Of a stretch of 21,374 bases of DNA, positions 1 through 7,390 are shown in pieces. The notes beneath the pieces were generated by a model. It worked only from the letters and a program-made list of their open reading frames with translations, had not been told where the DNA came from and did no database searches. Made by a program: the position numbers and the translations under genes. Origin of the DNA: Prevotella sp. UBA6387 (lineage in GTDB: Bacteria; Bacteroidota; Bacteroidia; Bacteroidales; Bacteroidaceae); NCBI GenBank assembly GCA_002437565.1, contig DJQL01000143.1, forward strand, positions 1 to 21,374. The letters run 5' to 3'. Position 1 is the first letter of the stretch, and each line of letters opens with the position of its first letter.

Positions 1-1920
1 CTGTTCGGCTGGAGCCACATGGACTGTGTGTTTCTTGGCGGTATGCTCGCCATGTCATCCACAACCATTATCTACAAGGCATACGACGACATGGGGCTTT
101 CCCAACAATCGTTTGCGAAGCTCGTGATGAGTGTCCTAATACTTGAAGACATCCTCGCAATAGTGATGATGGTCATGCTGTCAGCGATAGCCTCAGGCAG
201 TGATCCAGACGGGGCGCAAATGGTTGGCTCAGTGTTGAAAATCACCTTCTTCCTTATACTGTGGTTCCTCGTTGGCCTTTATGTAATCCCTACTTTTCTG
301 CGTGTCACACGTAAACTGATGACCGACGAGACACTTGTCATCGTTGCCCTTGGCCTTTGCTGCGCCATGGCATGGATAAGCACGGCTGTTGGTTTCTCAT
401 CTGCATTTGGCGCATTTGTCATGGGTAGTATTCTTGCCGAAACTATAGAGGTTGAACGTATAGAAAAGGTCGTGGCACCAGTGAAGAACCTCTTTGGTGC
501 CATATTTTTCGTGTCGGTGGGCATGCTTGTAGACCCAAAGATACTTGTCGACTATGCCATGCCCATAATAGCTTTGGTGATTGCCATCATGGTTGGCCAA
601 GCCATATTTGGCACTTTCAGCTACATGCTTTCAGGTCAGCCATTGAAAACGGCAATGCGCTGTGGCTTCTCCATGGCGCAGGTTGGCGAGTTTGCCTTCA
701 TCATTGCCTCTCTTGGGCTGTCGCTTAACGTCATAAGCAGTTTCATGTACCCAGTCATCGTCGCGGTGAGCGTTGTCACTACATTCATCACCCCCTACAT
801 GATACGCGCTGCCGTTCCCACCTACGATGTCATTACCAAAGCATTGCCACGAAGATGGGCTCGAAGGCTTAACCACTTAGGTACAGCCCACCAAACCACC
901 ACCAAGGAAATGTCAACCTGGCATAGCCTGTTACGCAAAATGGCCATAAACAGCCTCATATACACAGTGTTGTGCATAGCGGTGACTGCTGTTATGCTGA
1001 CTTTTGCCCTGCAATTTTTCCGACATATATTGCCTCACTGGTGGGCAAACGGAGCCACAGGAATCTTGACCTTGGTCTGCATATCGCCTTTCATGCGAGC
1101 CTTGGTCATGAAAAACAACCATAGCGAGGAATTCAAGGAGCTGTGGACTGAAAGCCGTCTCAATCGACTACCACTTATTTTCACCGTGCTGTTCAGGGTA
1201 ACAATTGCCGCCACCATCCTGTTTTATGTCTGCAACTACTTGGCGCGTTTCGCAAACGCCATTGTGATAACCCTTGCCATGACAATAATAATCATAATGG
1301 TACTATCACGTCGGCTAAAGAAAAGTTCGATAGGTATGGAGCGGCGTTTCATTGCCAATCTCCATTCGCGCGAAGTCAAAGCACAGGTTGAGGGCAAGAG
1401 CAAGCCTCTATTCGAAAAGAACCTCGTGGAACGCGACATACATGTCTCCGACGTGGACGTACCCACGGATTCCTCTTGGGCTGGCAAGACACTTGGCGAG
1501 CTAAAACTCAGCTCGCGCTTTGGAGTGTATGTGAGTAGTATTCTGCGTGGCCATAAGCGTATCAACATTCCTGGTGGCCATACCATAATTTTTCCTAACG
1601 ACCGCCTTCAAGCCATTGGCAACGACGAGCAACTTCAAGTTTTCGCACAAGCGATAAGGACTGACGTGGAGGCTGAGGACACGCAAATCGAACTCCGGGA
1701 GATGAAGTTGCAAAAGGTCAAACTTGGCAAGGACAGTCCTTTCATTGGCCTTACTCTTAAAGAGAGTGGCATACGAGAACGATATAATTGCATGGTGGTT
1801 GGCGTCGAGGAAGGTCAAGACAGCCTCACATGCATTAATCCCAATCGCGAGTTTGCAGCAGGAGACATAATATGGGTGGTAGGAGAAAAAGCGTCCATCA
1901 AGAGTCTGCCCGACACTTGA
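1..1920 (+). CDS. CPA2-family cation/proton antiporter with two TrkA-C domains (5'-truncated by the window)
   Basis: Integral membrane monovalent cation (K+ or Na+)/H+ antiporter. The reading frame is open from base 1 (Leu-Phe-Gly-Trp-Ser-His before the first Met), so the true start lies outside the window. The visible protein has about 639 residues. Roughly the first 440 form successive hydrophobic segments of the Na+/H+ exchanger fold, including the glycine/alanine-rich stretch around GFSSAFGAFVMGS and a segment containing MAQVGEFAFI that is characteristic of KefB/KefC-like CPA2 proteins. The last ~150 residues are soluble and contain two TrkA-C (RCK_C-like) modules, at about residues 486-553 and 564-639, each ending in a 'GD/ND-x-hydrophobic' strand (FPNDRLQAIG; AAGDIIWVVG). 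TrkA-C modules usually bind ligands that gate transport. No Rossmann TrkA-N domain is visible between membrane part and tail. The gene ends 25 nt from the convergent queF. Ion specificity cannot be read from the sequence. Confidence 0.9.
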   Translation: MFGWSHMDCVFLGGMLAMSSTTIIYKAYDDMGLSQQSFAKLVMSVLILEDILAIVMMVMLSAIASGSDPDGAQMVGSVLKITFFLILWFLVGLYVIPTFLRVTRKLMTDETLVIVALGLCCAMAWISTAVGFSSAFGAFVMGSILAETIEVERIEKVVAPVKNLFGAIFFVSVGMLVDPKILVDYAMPIIALVIAIMVGQAIFGTFSYMLSGQPLKTAMRCGFSMAQVGEFAFIIASLGLSLNVISSFMYPVIVAVSVVTTFITPYMIRAAVPTYDVITKALPRRWARRLNHLGTAHQTTTKEMSTWHSLLRKMAINSLIYTVLCIAVTAVMLTFALQFFRHILPHWWANGATGILTLVCISPFMRALVMKNNHSEEFKELWTESRLNRLPLIFTVLFRVTIAATILFYVCNYLARFANAIVITLAMTIIIIMVLSRRLKKSSIGMERRFIANLHSREVKAQVEGKSKPLFEKNLVERDIHVSDVDVPTDSSWAGKTLGELKLSSRFGVYVSSILRGHKRINIPGGHTIIFPNDRLQAIGNDEQLQVFAQAIRTDVEAEDTQIELREMKLQKVKLGKDSPFIGLTLKESGIRERYNCMVVGVEEGQDSLTCINPNREFAAGDIIWVVGEKASIKSLPDT

Positions 1921-1945
1921 TGGATTATAAGAAGGTCTTTTCCGA

Positions 1946-2404
1946 TTATTCGTGCGTGACGAAGCGTTTCTCCGCCAGCTCCGCATACTTTGTACCCGGA
2001 CGACCATAGTTGGCATAAGGGTATATGCTTATGCCACCACGTGGGGTAAACAGTCCTGTCACCTCTATATATTTAGGGTCCATCAATTTAATCAAATCCT
2101 TCATGATGATGTTTACACAATCCTCATGAAAGTCGCCATGATTGCGAAAGGAAAACAGATATAGCTTCAAGCTCTTGCTTTCCACCATCCTCACGTCAGG
2201 GATATAACTGATACGAATCTCTGCGAAATCCGGCTGACCAGTGATAGGACAGAGAGATGTAAATTCTGGGCAATTGAACCTGACCCAGTAGTCATTGCCT
2301 TGGTGTTTGTTCACAAAAGTCTCAAGCACCTCAGGAGCATAGTCCATCCTGTATTGGGTTTTCTTGCCAAGGGCCTTGAGCCCCTCATCGTTTCTTGCAG
2401 TCAT
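1946..2404 (-). CDS. queF: NADPH-dependent 7-cyano-7-deazaguanine (preQ0) reductase QueF
   Basis: Cytosolic enzyme reducing the nitrile of preQ0 to the amine of preQ1, the base later inserted into tRNA on the way to queuosine. The product is 152 residues, the length of the short unimodular (Bacillus-type) QueF. The catalytic block is clear: Cys52 in TSLCPITGQPDF is the nucleophile that forms the thioimide with the nitrile, Asp59 is the expected proton donor, the family motif ESKSLK lies at residues 75-80, and the His93-Glu94 pair of FHED follows. The start ATG is 8 nt downstream of the stop of the transporter gene, so the two are almost certainly one transcript. The gene converges on the antiporter gene; I see no hairpin in the 25-nt gap between them. 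Confidence 0.97.
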   Translation of the reverse strand: MTARNDEGLKALGKKTQYRMDYAPEVLETFVNKHQGNDYWVRFNCPEFTSLCPITGQPDFAEIRISYIPDVRMVESKSLKLYLFSFRNHGDFHEDCVNIIMKDLIKLMDPKYIEVTGLFTPRGGISIYPYANYGRPGTKYAELAEKRFVTHE

Positions 2405-2412
2405 TGTATGTC

Positions 2413-3105
2413 TTAAATATTGAAAATCTTAAGTATATTATAGTCAACGCCATTATCATAAGCATCCTCACCTTCGTGTCTCTTCAAGTATTTCACGACA
2501 CGTATAGTGAGCGGCAAGGCTATCACCTCGTAAAATGTCTTCAAAAACACCTGCCATAGCATGAGGCTTGGTATTTCGCTCCATGGCACTACACCGCCAA
2601 GGGCAAGAGGAAAGAATATCACGGAGTCGCAACTCTCTCCCGCCACGGTGCTCAAGATGGCACGGGCCGAGAAATGGCGTCCTTGGTCATGGATTTTCAT
2701 TCGGCTCATGACAAAAGCGTTCATGAAACTGCCCACGAGAAACGCCACGAACGACGCGACGGCAATGCGTGGGGCAAGTCCAAAGATGGCATGGAAACCT
2801 TCATTGTTGTTCCAATATGGCGCGCCGGGAATCCAATCGCATATCGCGCCCATCGTCACGAAAAAGAAATTCATGGCAAAGCCCATCCAAATGAGCATGC
2901 GAGCCTTGCGATAGCCCCAGACCTCGCATACGCAGTCGTTGATTATGTAAGAAACAGGGAACACTATCAAGCCTCCCGTCAAGTTCGCTGGGCCAATGGC
3001 TATCTGCTTGGTTTCAAGAATGTTTGCCAAAATAAGGCAAACACAGAAAGTAACGCTGAAGAGCATGAACATCACGCTCACTTCAGCACGTGGTTGTTTT
3101 GTCAT
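2413..3105 (-). CDS. yhhQ: Queuosine precursor transporter (YhhQ/QPTR family)
   Basis: Inner-membrane protein of 230 residues of the family known as VUT_1 or queuosine precursor transporter. Members take up preQ0/preQ1 or related deazaguanines. About six hydrophobic segments are visible. Family hallmarks include the N-terminal stretch ANILETKQIAIG, the Gly-rich FPVSYIINDCVCEVWGYRKAR segment (conserved N-D-x-x-x-E-x-x-G-Y) and, later, an arginine-bearing SRMKIHDQGRHFSARAILSTVAGES loop followed by the final helices. It is the first gene of a two-gene operon with queF. That supports a deazaguanine substrate: import of preQ0 followed by reduction. The sequence does not show which precursor is transported or whether the cell also makes preQ0 itself. 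Confidence 0.93.
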   Translation of the reverse strand: MTKQPRAEVSVMFMLFSVTFCVCLILANILETKQIAIGPANLTGGLIVFPVSYIINDCVCEVWGYRKARMLIWMGFAMNFFFVTMGAICDWIPGAPYWNNNEGFHAIFGLAPRIAVASFVAFLVGSFMNAFVMSRMKIHDQGRHFSARAILSTVAGESCDSVIFFPLALGGVVPWSEIPSLMLWQVFLKTFYEVIALPLTIRVVKYLKRHEGEDAYDNGVDYNILKIFNI

Positions 3106-3166
3106 TTCTTGTTTTGTTAAAGGGGGTTTAGCAAGTACCCCTGTTCAAAAATTATAATATCATTTG

Positions 3167-3206
3167 CAAAATTAATAATAATTTTTGAAATATCAGCTCG
3201 ATCACT
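3167..3206 (-). promoter_or_regulatory. Candidate promoter of the yhhQ-queF operon
   Basis: On the minus strand TAATTTTG (3167-3174) fits the Bacteroidota -7 consensus TAnnTTTG and lies about 60 nt upstream of the yhhQ start. A convincing TTTG/TTG box at the right distance is not seen, so the call rests on the -7 element and its position only. Confidence 0.35.
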
Positions 3207-3241
3207 TGCGCATGATCTACATCAATAAAGAATAATGACGT

Positions 3242-4117
3242 TTATCCCAAATACTGTTTCAGGATCTTGGCCGCTGGCGAGTACCTTATTTTCCTTATGG
3301 CCTTTTCCTTGACCTGTCTTATGCGCTCCCTTGTCATGCCCATGCCGCTGGCAAGTTCCTCAAGGCTTTTCTCAGGACAGCCTATGCCAAACGACGCTTT
3401 CACGATGATTTGCTCACGGTCGGTAAGCACCTCCTTGAGCAAGTCCTCTATAAACTTGTTGAGCGACTCGTTGTCTACCGACTTGTCCGAAATGAAAGTA
3501 TTGTCATCAGACGTAAGCATTTCACCAATCGTGTTGTCGTTGGAATCATCACCCAATGGCGCGTCAATGCTTGTGGGCCTATTGTTAGCGTCCTTTGCCG
3601 ATTCTATGACATTTTCATCAAGTCCTGTCTCCACCGAGATCTCATGAATGGAAGGCATTCTTCCTGTCTTCTGGAGAAAAGCCTCTGTTGCCCGGTTCAC
3701 CTTCAACGCCACGCCCATTTGGTTCATTGGCACGTGTATTATACGGCTTTTCACGGCAAGGGCTTCCATGATGTTTTGCCTTATCCACCACACGGCATAG
3801 CTAATGAACTTGAAGCCACGCGTCTCATCAAACTTCTCGGCTGCTTTCACCAGGCCTATGTTTCCCTCGTTGATAAGATCCACAAGTGATATGCCTTGAT
3901 GCTGATATTGCTTGGCAACGGAAACCACAAAACGCAGGTTGGAATTGACAAGCCTGTCTCTCGCCTTCAAGCCTTCCTTGCCGCCAAGGTGTATTTTCTG
4001 TGCGAGTGAGACTTCCTCCTCAGGCGTGAGCATTGGCTCACGTGCTATCTCGGCAAGATAACGATCTAAAGACTCGCTACGAGCGGTAATAGCGGTGGTA
4101 ATCTTTATTTGTCTCAT
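3242..4117 (-). CDS. RpoD-like sigma-70 factor, possibly a paralogue of the housekeeping sigma
   Basis: RNA polymerase sigma subunit of 291 residues, the short RpoD form of Bacteroidota that lacks the large N-terminal region 1.1. Region 1.2 is seen as LDRYLAEIAREPMLTPEEE. Regions 2.1-2.4 span roughly residues 50-130 (NLRFVVSVAKQYQ, LVDLINEGNIGL, AAEKFDETRGFKFISYAVWWIRQ). Region 3 follows, and region 4.2 contains the helix-turn-helix ASGMGMTRERIRQVKEKAIRKI. The stretch after WWIRQ reads NIMEALAVKSRIIHVPMNQMG. From memory, housekeeping sigmas of this phylum have SIL(Q)A-AEQSRIVRLPLNQ(V)G there, so this may be a second sigma of the RpoD group. No anti-sigma factor gene is adjacent. The gene is transcribed alone from the promoter described below; its neighbours on both sides have separate promoter candidates. 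Confidence 0.9.
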   Translation of the reverse strand: MRQIKITTAITARSESLDRYLAEIAREPMLTPEEEVSLAQKIHLGGKEGLKARDRLVNSNLRFVVSVAKQYQHQGISLVDLINEGNIGLVKAAEKFDETRGFKFISYAVWWIRQNIMEALAVKSRIIHVPMNQMGVALKVNRATEAFLQKTGRMPSIHEISVETGLDENVIESAKDANNRPTSIDAPLGDDSNDNTIGEMLTSDDNTFISDKSVDNESLNKFIEDLLKEVLTDREQIIVKASFGIGCPEKSLEELASGMGMTRERIRQVKEKAIRKIRYSPAAKILKQYLG

Positions 4118-4155
4118 TTCAGGCCTACGTTATTGTTTGGTTATGTTAACTTTGA

Positions 4156-4186
4156 CAAAGATACTGCCTTTTACAGACAATACAAA
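4156..4186 (-). promoter_or_regulatory. Promoter of the RpoD-like sigma gene
   Basis: Minus-strand TTTG (4183-4186), a 19-nt spacer and TATCTTTG (4156-4163) match the Bacteroidota -33/-7 consensus at the preferred spacing. Transcription would begin near 4150, leaving a leader of about 30 nt before the ATG at 4117. The promoter lies entirely in the 84-nt gap after the upstream metallophosphoesterase gene. Confidence 0.75.
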
Positions 4187-4201
4187 GAAAATGAAGATAA
4201 A

Positions 4202-5986
4202 TTATCGCTTTTCTTCATAATAATGCGCGAAATTAAAGAATGGCTCGCTTATCACATCGTCTGTAGATGACGTGTATGTGTTTCCGTAAGCGTCTTTCGC
4301 TTTCACTATTATGCGGCTTCCGGCAGAGTTTGGTACATAATAATATAAATGGTTCATTATAAGATATCCATTTGTCTTGCTCACGAACTGATAGCTCACC
4401 GACTTAGAGTAACGATGATGATAGCCCGTGGCGAAAGCGTCTTGTCCTTGATGATCGATGCGCCGCATCTCTCGCTCCACGCCATTCTCTATCGCATAGA
4501 CTCGCCACCGCGAGTCGGCATTGAAAACGTTGGCTATGATCGCCCCGCTGTCTTTTGGCAACTGCCAATCGGCGGCATACGACTCGCCATTGAAATCGGT
4601 TGACGCCTTGAACAGGGTCATCTGCCTTGACCGTGGCCAAAACGTTCCCTTATAGTAACAGTCGGTGATATTCGTCCCATTCAACGAATAGACGTAATAG
4701 CCATTTGGTGTGCCGCAGATGTTTATGTTCGATTGCCAAATGTTTCCGCAAGCTGCCGCATGGCAATGTTCTATTATGTGCCCACCGTTGAAGTCTATCT
4801 CATGGTTGATGGCAAAATGGGTATGGCCGCAAAAGAGCTCATATCCTCCTTTAAAAATTTTCAGCTCGCTAAGCACACGCTTGAAGACCGACGACAAGTA
4901 GTGTCCTGGTTCCGATTCAAGGTTTAGCGACTTTGCCCCCTTGCGTGGACGATTGCCCATGGTGAGAGGAATGTGATAACACAACACTACCTTCTTGTCG
5001 TGATTGACAAAGGATAGGTCTTCGTGAAGCCAACGCAGTTGCGATGCCGTCAGTTCACCCGGTTGCCAATAAAGCATGCCACGGTAGAAATGCACGTCGT
5101 TGAGGCACACATAATGCACGTCTCCACGGTCAAAGCTGAAGTCGGTCGGCCCGAAGCTCTGTTCCCACTTCCTGACATACAGGCTCTTGCCGTCTTGGTC
5201 ATGATTGCCTATCACTGAGAACACGGTAGCTCTCGACGAGCCCAACGCCTCACGTATCTGACGTTCAAGACCGGCGTTGTAGCCCCCATAATACTGCACG
5301 TCATCGCCCATGGATATGGCATACACAGGCATAGAGGCTGGCAACGACGCGATGGTTTGCCGCACGTCTGCCATGGTTTCATCGGTAAAACGGGCAAGGT
5401 CGCTTTTCTGTATCGGGTTGTCGTCGGGGCCTGTATAATAAGGACTGAACGCGTTTGTTATCTGAGGGTCTCCGAAAACTATCAGTTTATAATCGTGCTC
5501 CGTGCCTCCTGGCAAGCGTTTCAGGGTGAAGTTGTACTCGTTTTGCTTAGCCTGCAATGGCTTATAGAAGTTTGCAGTCCTGTCGGTCGCTGAATGTGTC
5601 GGTATCTCGCAATCTGCGGGTACGGAATACCACACGAATCGCGCTTTCTTGTCGCGCATGAAGATATACATACCCTTGTCGTTGGTCACGGTGCAAGTAT
5701 AACCATCGCTCACCACCACGCCACTCATTGGGTTGCCCAAACTGTCGGTTAGCGTGCCTCTCACCGTGGGGTCAAAGTCTGGCAGCGAATCCGTCACCAC
5801 GGTCTTACGCACGGTGTCTTTCTTCACCATCACCAGTTGGGTTTTCTTAACCAGCCGCCTCGCAATGGTGTCTTGCGGTGCAGTGCCTTCCCCTCTGAAT
5901 GTCGCCAAACTGATAATCGCGAAACTGACGAGAATCACCAGCGCAACGATGGCTATAATATAAATATGTGGATGTTTTCCTTTCAT
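4202..5986 (-). CDS. Calcineurin-like metallophosphoesterase with N- and C-terminal accessory domains, membrane-anchored or secreted
   Basis: Exported phosphoesterase of 594 residues counted from the ATG at 5986. An upstream in-frame TTG at 6007 falls inside the promoter and is not a plausible start. Residues 7-28 are a hydrophobic signal/anchor segment with basic residues before it. Residues ~70-160 form a carboxypeptidase-regulatory-like beta domain (VRGTLTDSLGNPMSGVVVSD). The catalytic domain follows with FGDPQI (172-175), GDD (227-229), GNHD (260-263), His338 in CYHIPL and GHTH (387-390). The first motif has DPQ in place of the usual D-x-H, as is common in the Bacteroidales family with MetallophosN and MetallophosC domains, so it need not mean inactivity. 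Residues ~430-594 are the C-terminal beta domain. Substrate is unknown: a phosphomonoester, phosphodiester or cell-envelope phosphate are all possible. It sits at the left border of the RHS island. Confidence 0.88.
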   Translation of the reverse strand: MKGKHPHIYIIAIVALVILVSFAIISLATFRGEGTAPQDTIARRLVKKTQLVMVKKDTVRKTVVTDSLPDFDPTVRGTLTDSLGNPMSGVVVSDGYTCTVTNDKGMYIFMRDKKARFVWYSVPADCEIPTHSATDRTANFYKPLQAKQNEYNFTLKRLPGGTEHDYKLIVFGDPQITNAFSPYYTGPDDNPIQKSDLARFTDETMADVRQTIASLPASMPVYAISMGDDVQYYGGYNAGLERQIREALGSSRATVFSVIGNHDQDGKSLYVRKWEQSFGPTDFSFDRGDVHYVCLNDVHFYRGMLYWQPGELTASQLRWLHEDLSFVNHDKKVVLCYHIPLTMGNRPRKGAKSLNLESEPGHYLSSVFKRVLSELKIFKGGYELFCGHTHFAINHEIDFNGGHIIEHCHAAACGNIWQSNINICGTPNGYYVYSLNGTNITDCYYKGTFWPRSRQMTLFKASTDFNGESYAADWQLPKDSGAIIANVFNADSRWRVYAIENGVEREMRRIDHQGQDAFATGYHHRYSKSVSYQFVSKTNGYLIMNHLYYYVPNSAGSRIIVKAKDAYGNTYTSSTDDVISEPFFNFAHYYEEKR

Positions 5987-5988
5987 AG

Positions 5989-6058
5989 TCACCGCAAAGT
6001 TACACAAAATAGATTAATCTGCAACGACTTGTTTGCCAAATTCAAAGAGTTATTGCCA
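5989..6058 (-). promoter_or_regulatory. Metallophosphoesterase promoter; left copy of a duplicated ~70-bp promoter region
   Basis: On the minus strand TTG (6022-6024), a 19-nt spacer and TAACTTTG (5995-6002) form a consensus promoter. The -7 box ends only 8 nt before the ATG at 5986, so the mRNA should have almost no leader. The first 40 bp (5989-6028) match 15785-15824 with one mismatch, and similarity continues to about 6058. On the plus strand this copy keeps the rightward TTG (6033-6035), but the place of the rightward -7 box has degenerated to roughly ACACTTTA. The rightward half is therefore probably dead. Confidence 0.75.
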
Positions 6059-6106
6059 ACACTTTATACCATACCAGACGTTCAAGTTGTTTTTTTTATG
6101 CTTTAT

Positions 6107-6676
6107 TTAACCATGAAGCAGCGTAGCTTGCCTGGGAATGAGCGAAAGTCCTTGTAACCTTGTCCCAAGAAGGGTGCTTGGTCTGAAGCAGTATGGCATT
6201 CCAAGCTCCTTGCCGTTGTACTTGTAACGCTTCGAAGAAGCCAAGTTCTCGCTCTCGCCCGTCAAGCCGTCAAAGGGATAGTAATGACTCACCTTCTCCA
6301 CCTCGCCATTCTCATCCAGAACCACACAGTTATTGCCAAGGTGGTCCTTTATGTAATAATGATAGGAAGGTGACGGCGAAGAGCCGTCAGCCTTGGCATC
6401 GTATGACACGTAGCCGCCATCGAAAAGCGACATCCGCAGAGTGTCGTTCTCATACACCTTGGCAGCGCAGTAGTCAGTCCAGGTGTGCACGAGAGAGCCT
6501 TCACCGGCAGTGCCCGTGCCTCCTGCCAGTTGCGGCACCGATGCCGTCAATGGGTTCACGTAATGGTCTGTCCTCAACTTCCGTCCTCCTCCGTCATAAG
6601 TATAGGTTATGCGACTCCCGTCAAGGAAGTCGACTCTCATCGGCAAATTTAGGCAATTATACTCAATGCCGCAAAT
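6107..6676 (-). pseudogene. Orphan RHS core fragment (degenerate tip cassette)
   Basis: Displaced 3' piece of an RHS gene. From 6676 to 6202 it repeats, in the same frame and without indels, the core of the full RHS gene (8674-8200). The repeated part includes the YD motif YTYDGGGRKLRTDHYV, the linker VHTWTDYCA and the RHS-associated core start YYIKDHLGNN...YYPF. After GKEL the reading frame leaves the family: the core sequence that should follow (DWYDYGARMYDP, NSIDPDGQ) is missing, and about 31 unrelated residues precede the stop. There is no start codon of its own at the junction; the frame is preceded by an in-frame TGA and the first ATG is internal. It lies 12 nt after the putative immunity gene. 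I read it as a remnant of an older tip, useful to the cell only as a recombination partner, if at all. Confidence 0.75.
6202..6676 (-). repeat. Direct repeat of RHS core, downstream copy (475 bp)
   Basis: Base-for-base counterpart of 8200-8674 at a constant offset of 1998 bp (666 codons). By eye the segment 6433-6676 has one mismatch in 244 bp, whereas 6202-6432 has about 28 mismatches in 231 bp. The edge at 6676 is abrupt: beyond it the sequence becomes AT-rich and unrelated. Confidence 0.9.
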
Positions 6677-6688
6677 ATAATATCAACA

Positions 6689-7387
6689 TTAATACAACTT
6701 CTTATAGTTATAAACATCAATGCTGCTGATATTATTTAGCTTGTTTCTAAATAATATTTTTTTCATTACGACAATGTCAGCATTATAATATAGATTAATG
6801 TCAATTATTGTTACCCTTCCTTTTAACCTTATGTTTTTTACTAAGCCGTTATCAACAATAATATTAAAGTTTGCCAATTTCTCATATTCGAATGGGCTCA
6901 GTAAAGAGCCTGAATGAAATCGTGAATTAATTGACGAGTATTTTATATAAGTCTTTGTACCATTACTCATAATTTTTCGTTTTTCGTACCCGAACTTACC
7001 ATCAGAGAACAAAGTTGAATCCATATTCTCAATAAAGCCTATAATGTCCTCAAGTAATATACTTGATTTAATTATCTTAGTAAGATACCTTTTCGAAGAC
7101 ATATTATAATAGAAATACTTCCAATATAATGATGGCAAAATTGAATTGGAATCCAGTTCATAACCCAAAGGGCCATAGTGATAGCTTACGAGCTTTTCGT
7201 CCTTCAAAGCTAAGGAGTCTTTAGTGTCACTCGCATTAAACAGAATAACGTTAGCCAATGAATCCTTACAATACGTTCTTTCTTCTATCCTTGTTTTATT
7301 AAAAAAAACTTCATATACGGTTACATTCTGAGAGTAAACTTTCGTTATACAAAATATCCACATTACAATTAGTAATTCTTTTTTCAT
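6689..7387 (-). CDS. Putative secreted immunity protein for the RHS toxin
   Basis: Unrecognised protein of 232 residues with an N-terminal signal peptide (MKKELLIVMWIFCITKVYSQ, cleavage likely after Ser or Gln near residue 20), so it should act in the periplasm or outer envelope. No catalytic motif is visible. The mature part is rich in Tyr, Asn, Ile, Lys and Ser and alternates short beta-like segments. Its ATG is separated from the RHS stop codon by only 3 nt, the usual place for the immunity gene of a polymorphic toxin. Like the toxin tip, it is much richer in A+T than the rest of the operon, suggesting that the two arrived together. The immunity role is inferred from position, size, composition and compartment and not from homology. 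An alternative is a small secreted protein unrelated to immunity. Confidence 0.6.
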   Translation of the reverse strand: MKKELLIVMWIFCITKVYSQNVTVYEVFFNKTRIEERTYCKDSLANVILFNASDTKDSLALKDEKLVSYHYGPLGYELDSNSILPSLYWKYFYYNMSSKRYLTKIIKSSILLEDIIGFIENMDSTLFSDGKFGYEKRKIMSNGTKTYIKYSSINSRFHSGSLLSPFEYEKLANFNIIVDNGLVKNIRLKGRVTIIDINLYYNADIVVMKKILFRNKLNNISSIDVYNYKKLY

Positions 7388-7390
7388 AAT

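Noticed and set aside
3200..3217. Inverted repeat GATCA-N8-TGATC downstream of the sigma gene as a terminator
   Set aside because: Only a 5-bp stem with an 8-nt loop and no T tract on the relevant strand.
4202..6007. Inactive metallophosphoesterase because the first motif is DPQ and not D-x-H
   Set aside because: The remaining metal ligands (GDD, GNHD, H338, GHTH) are intact, and DPQ is usual in this Bacteroidales subfamily.
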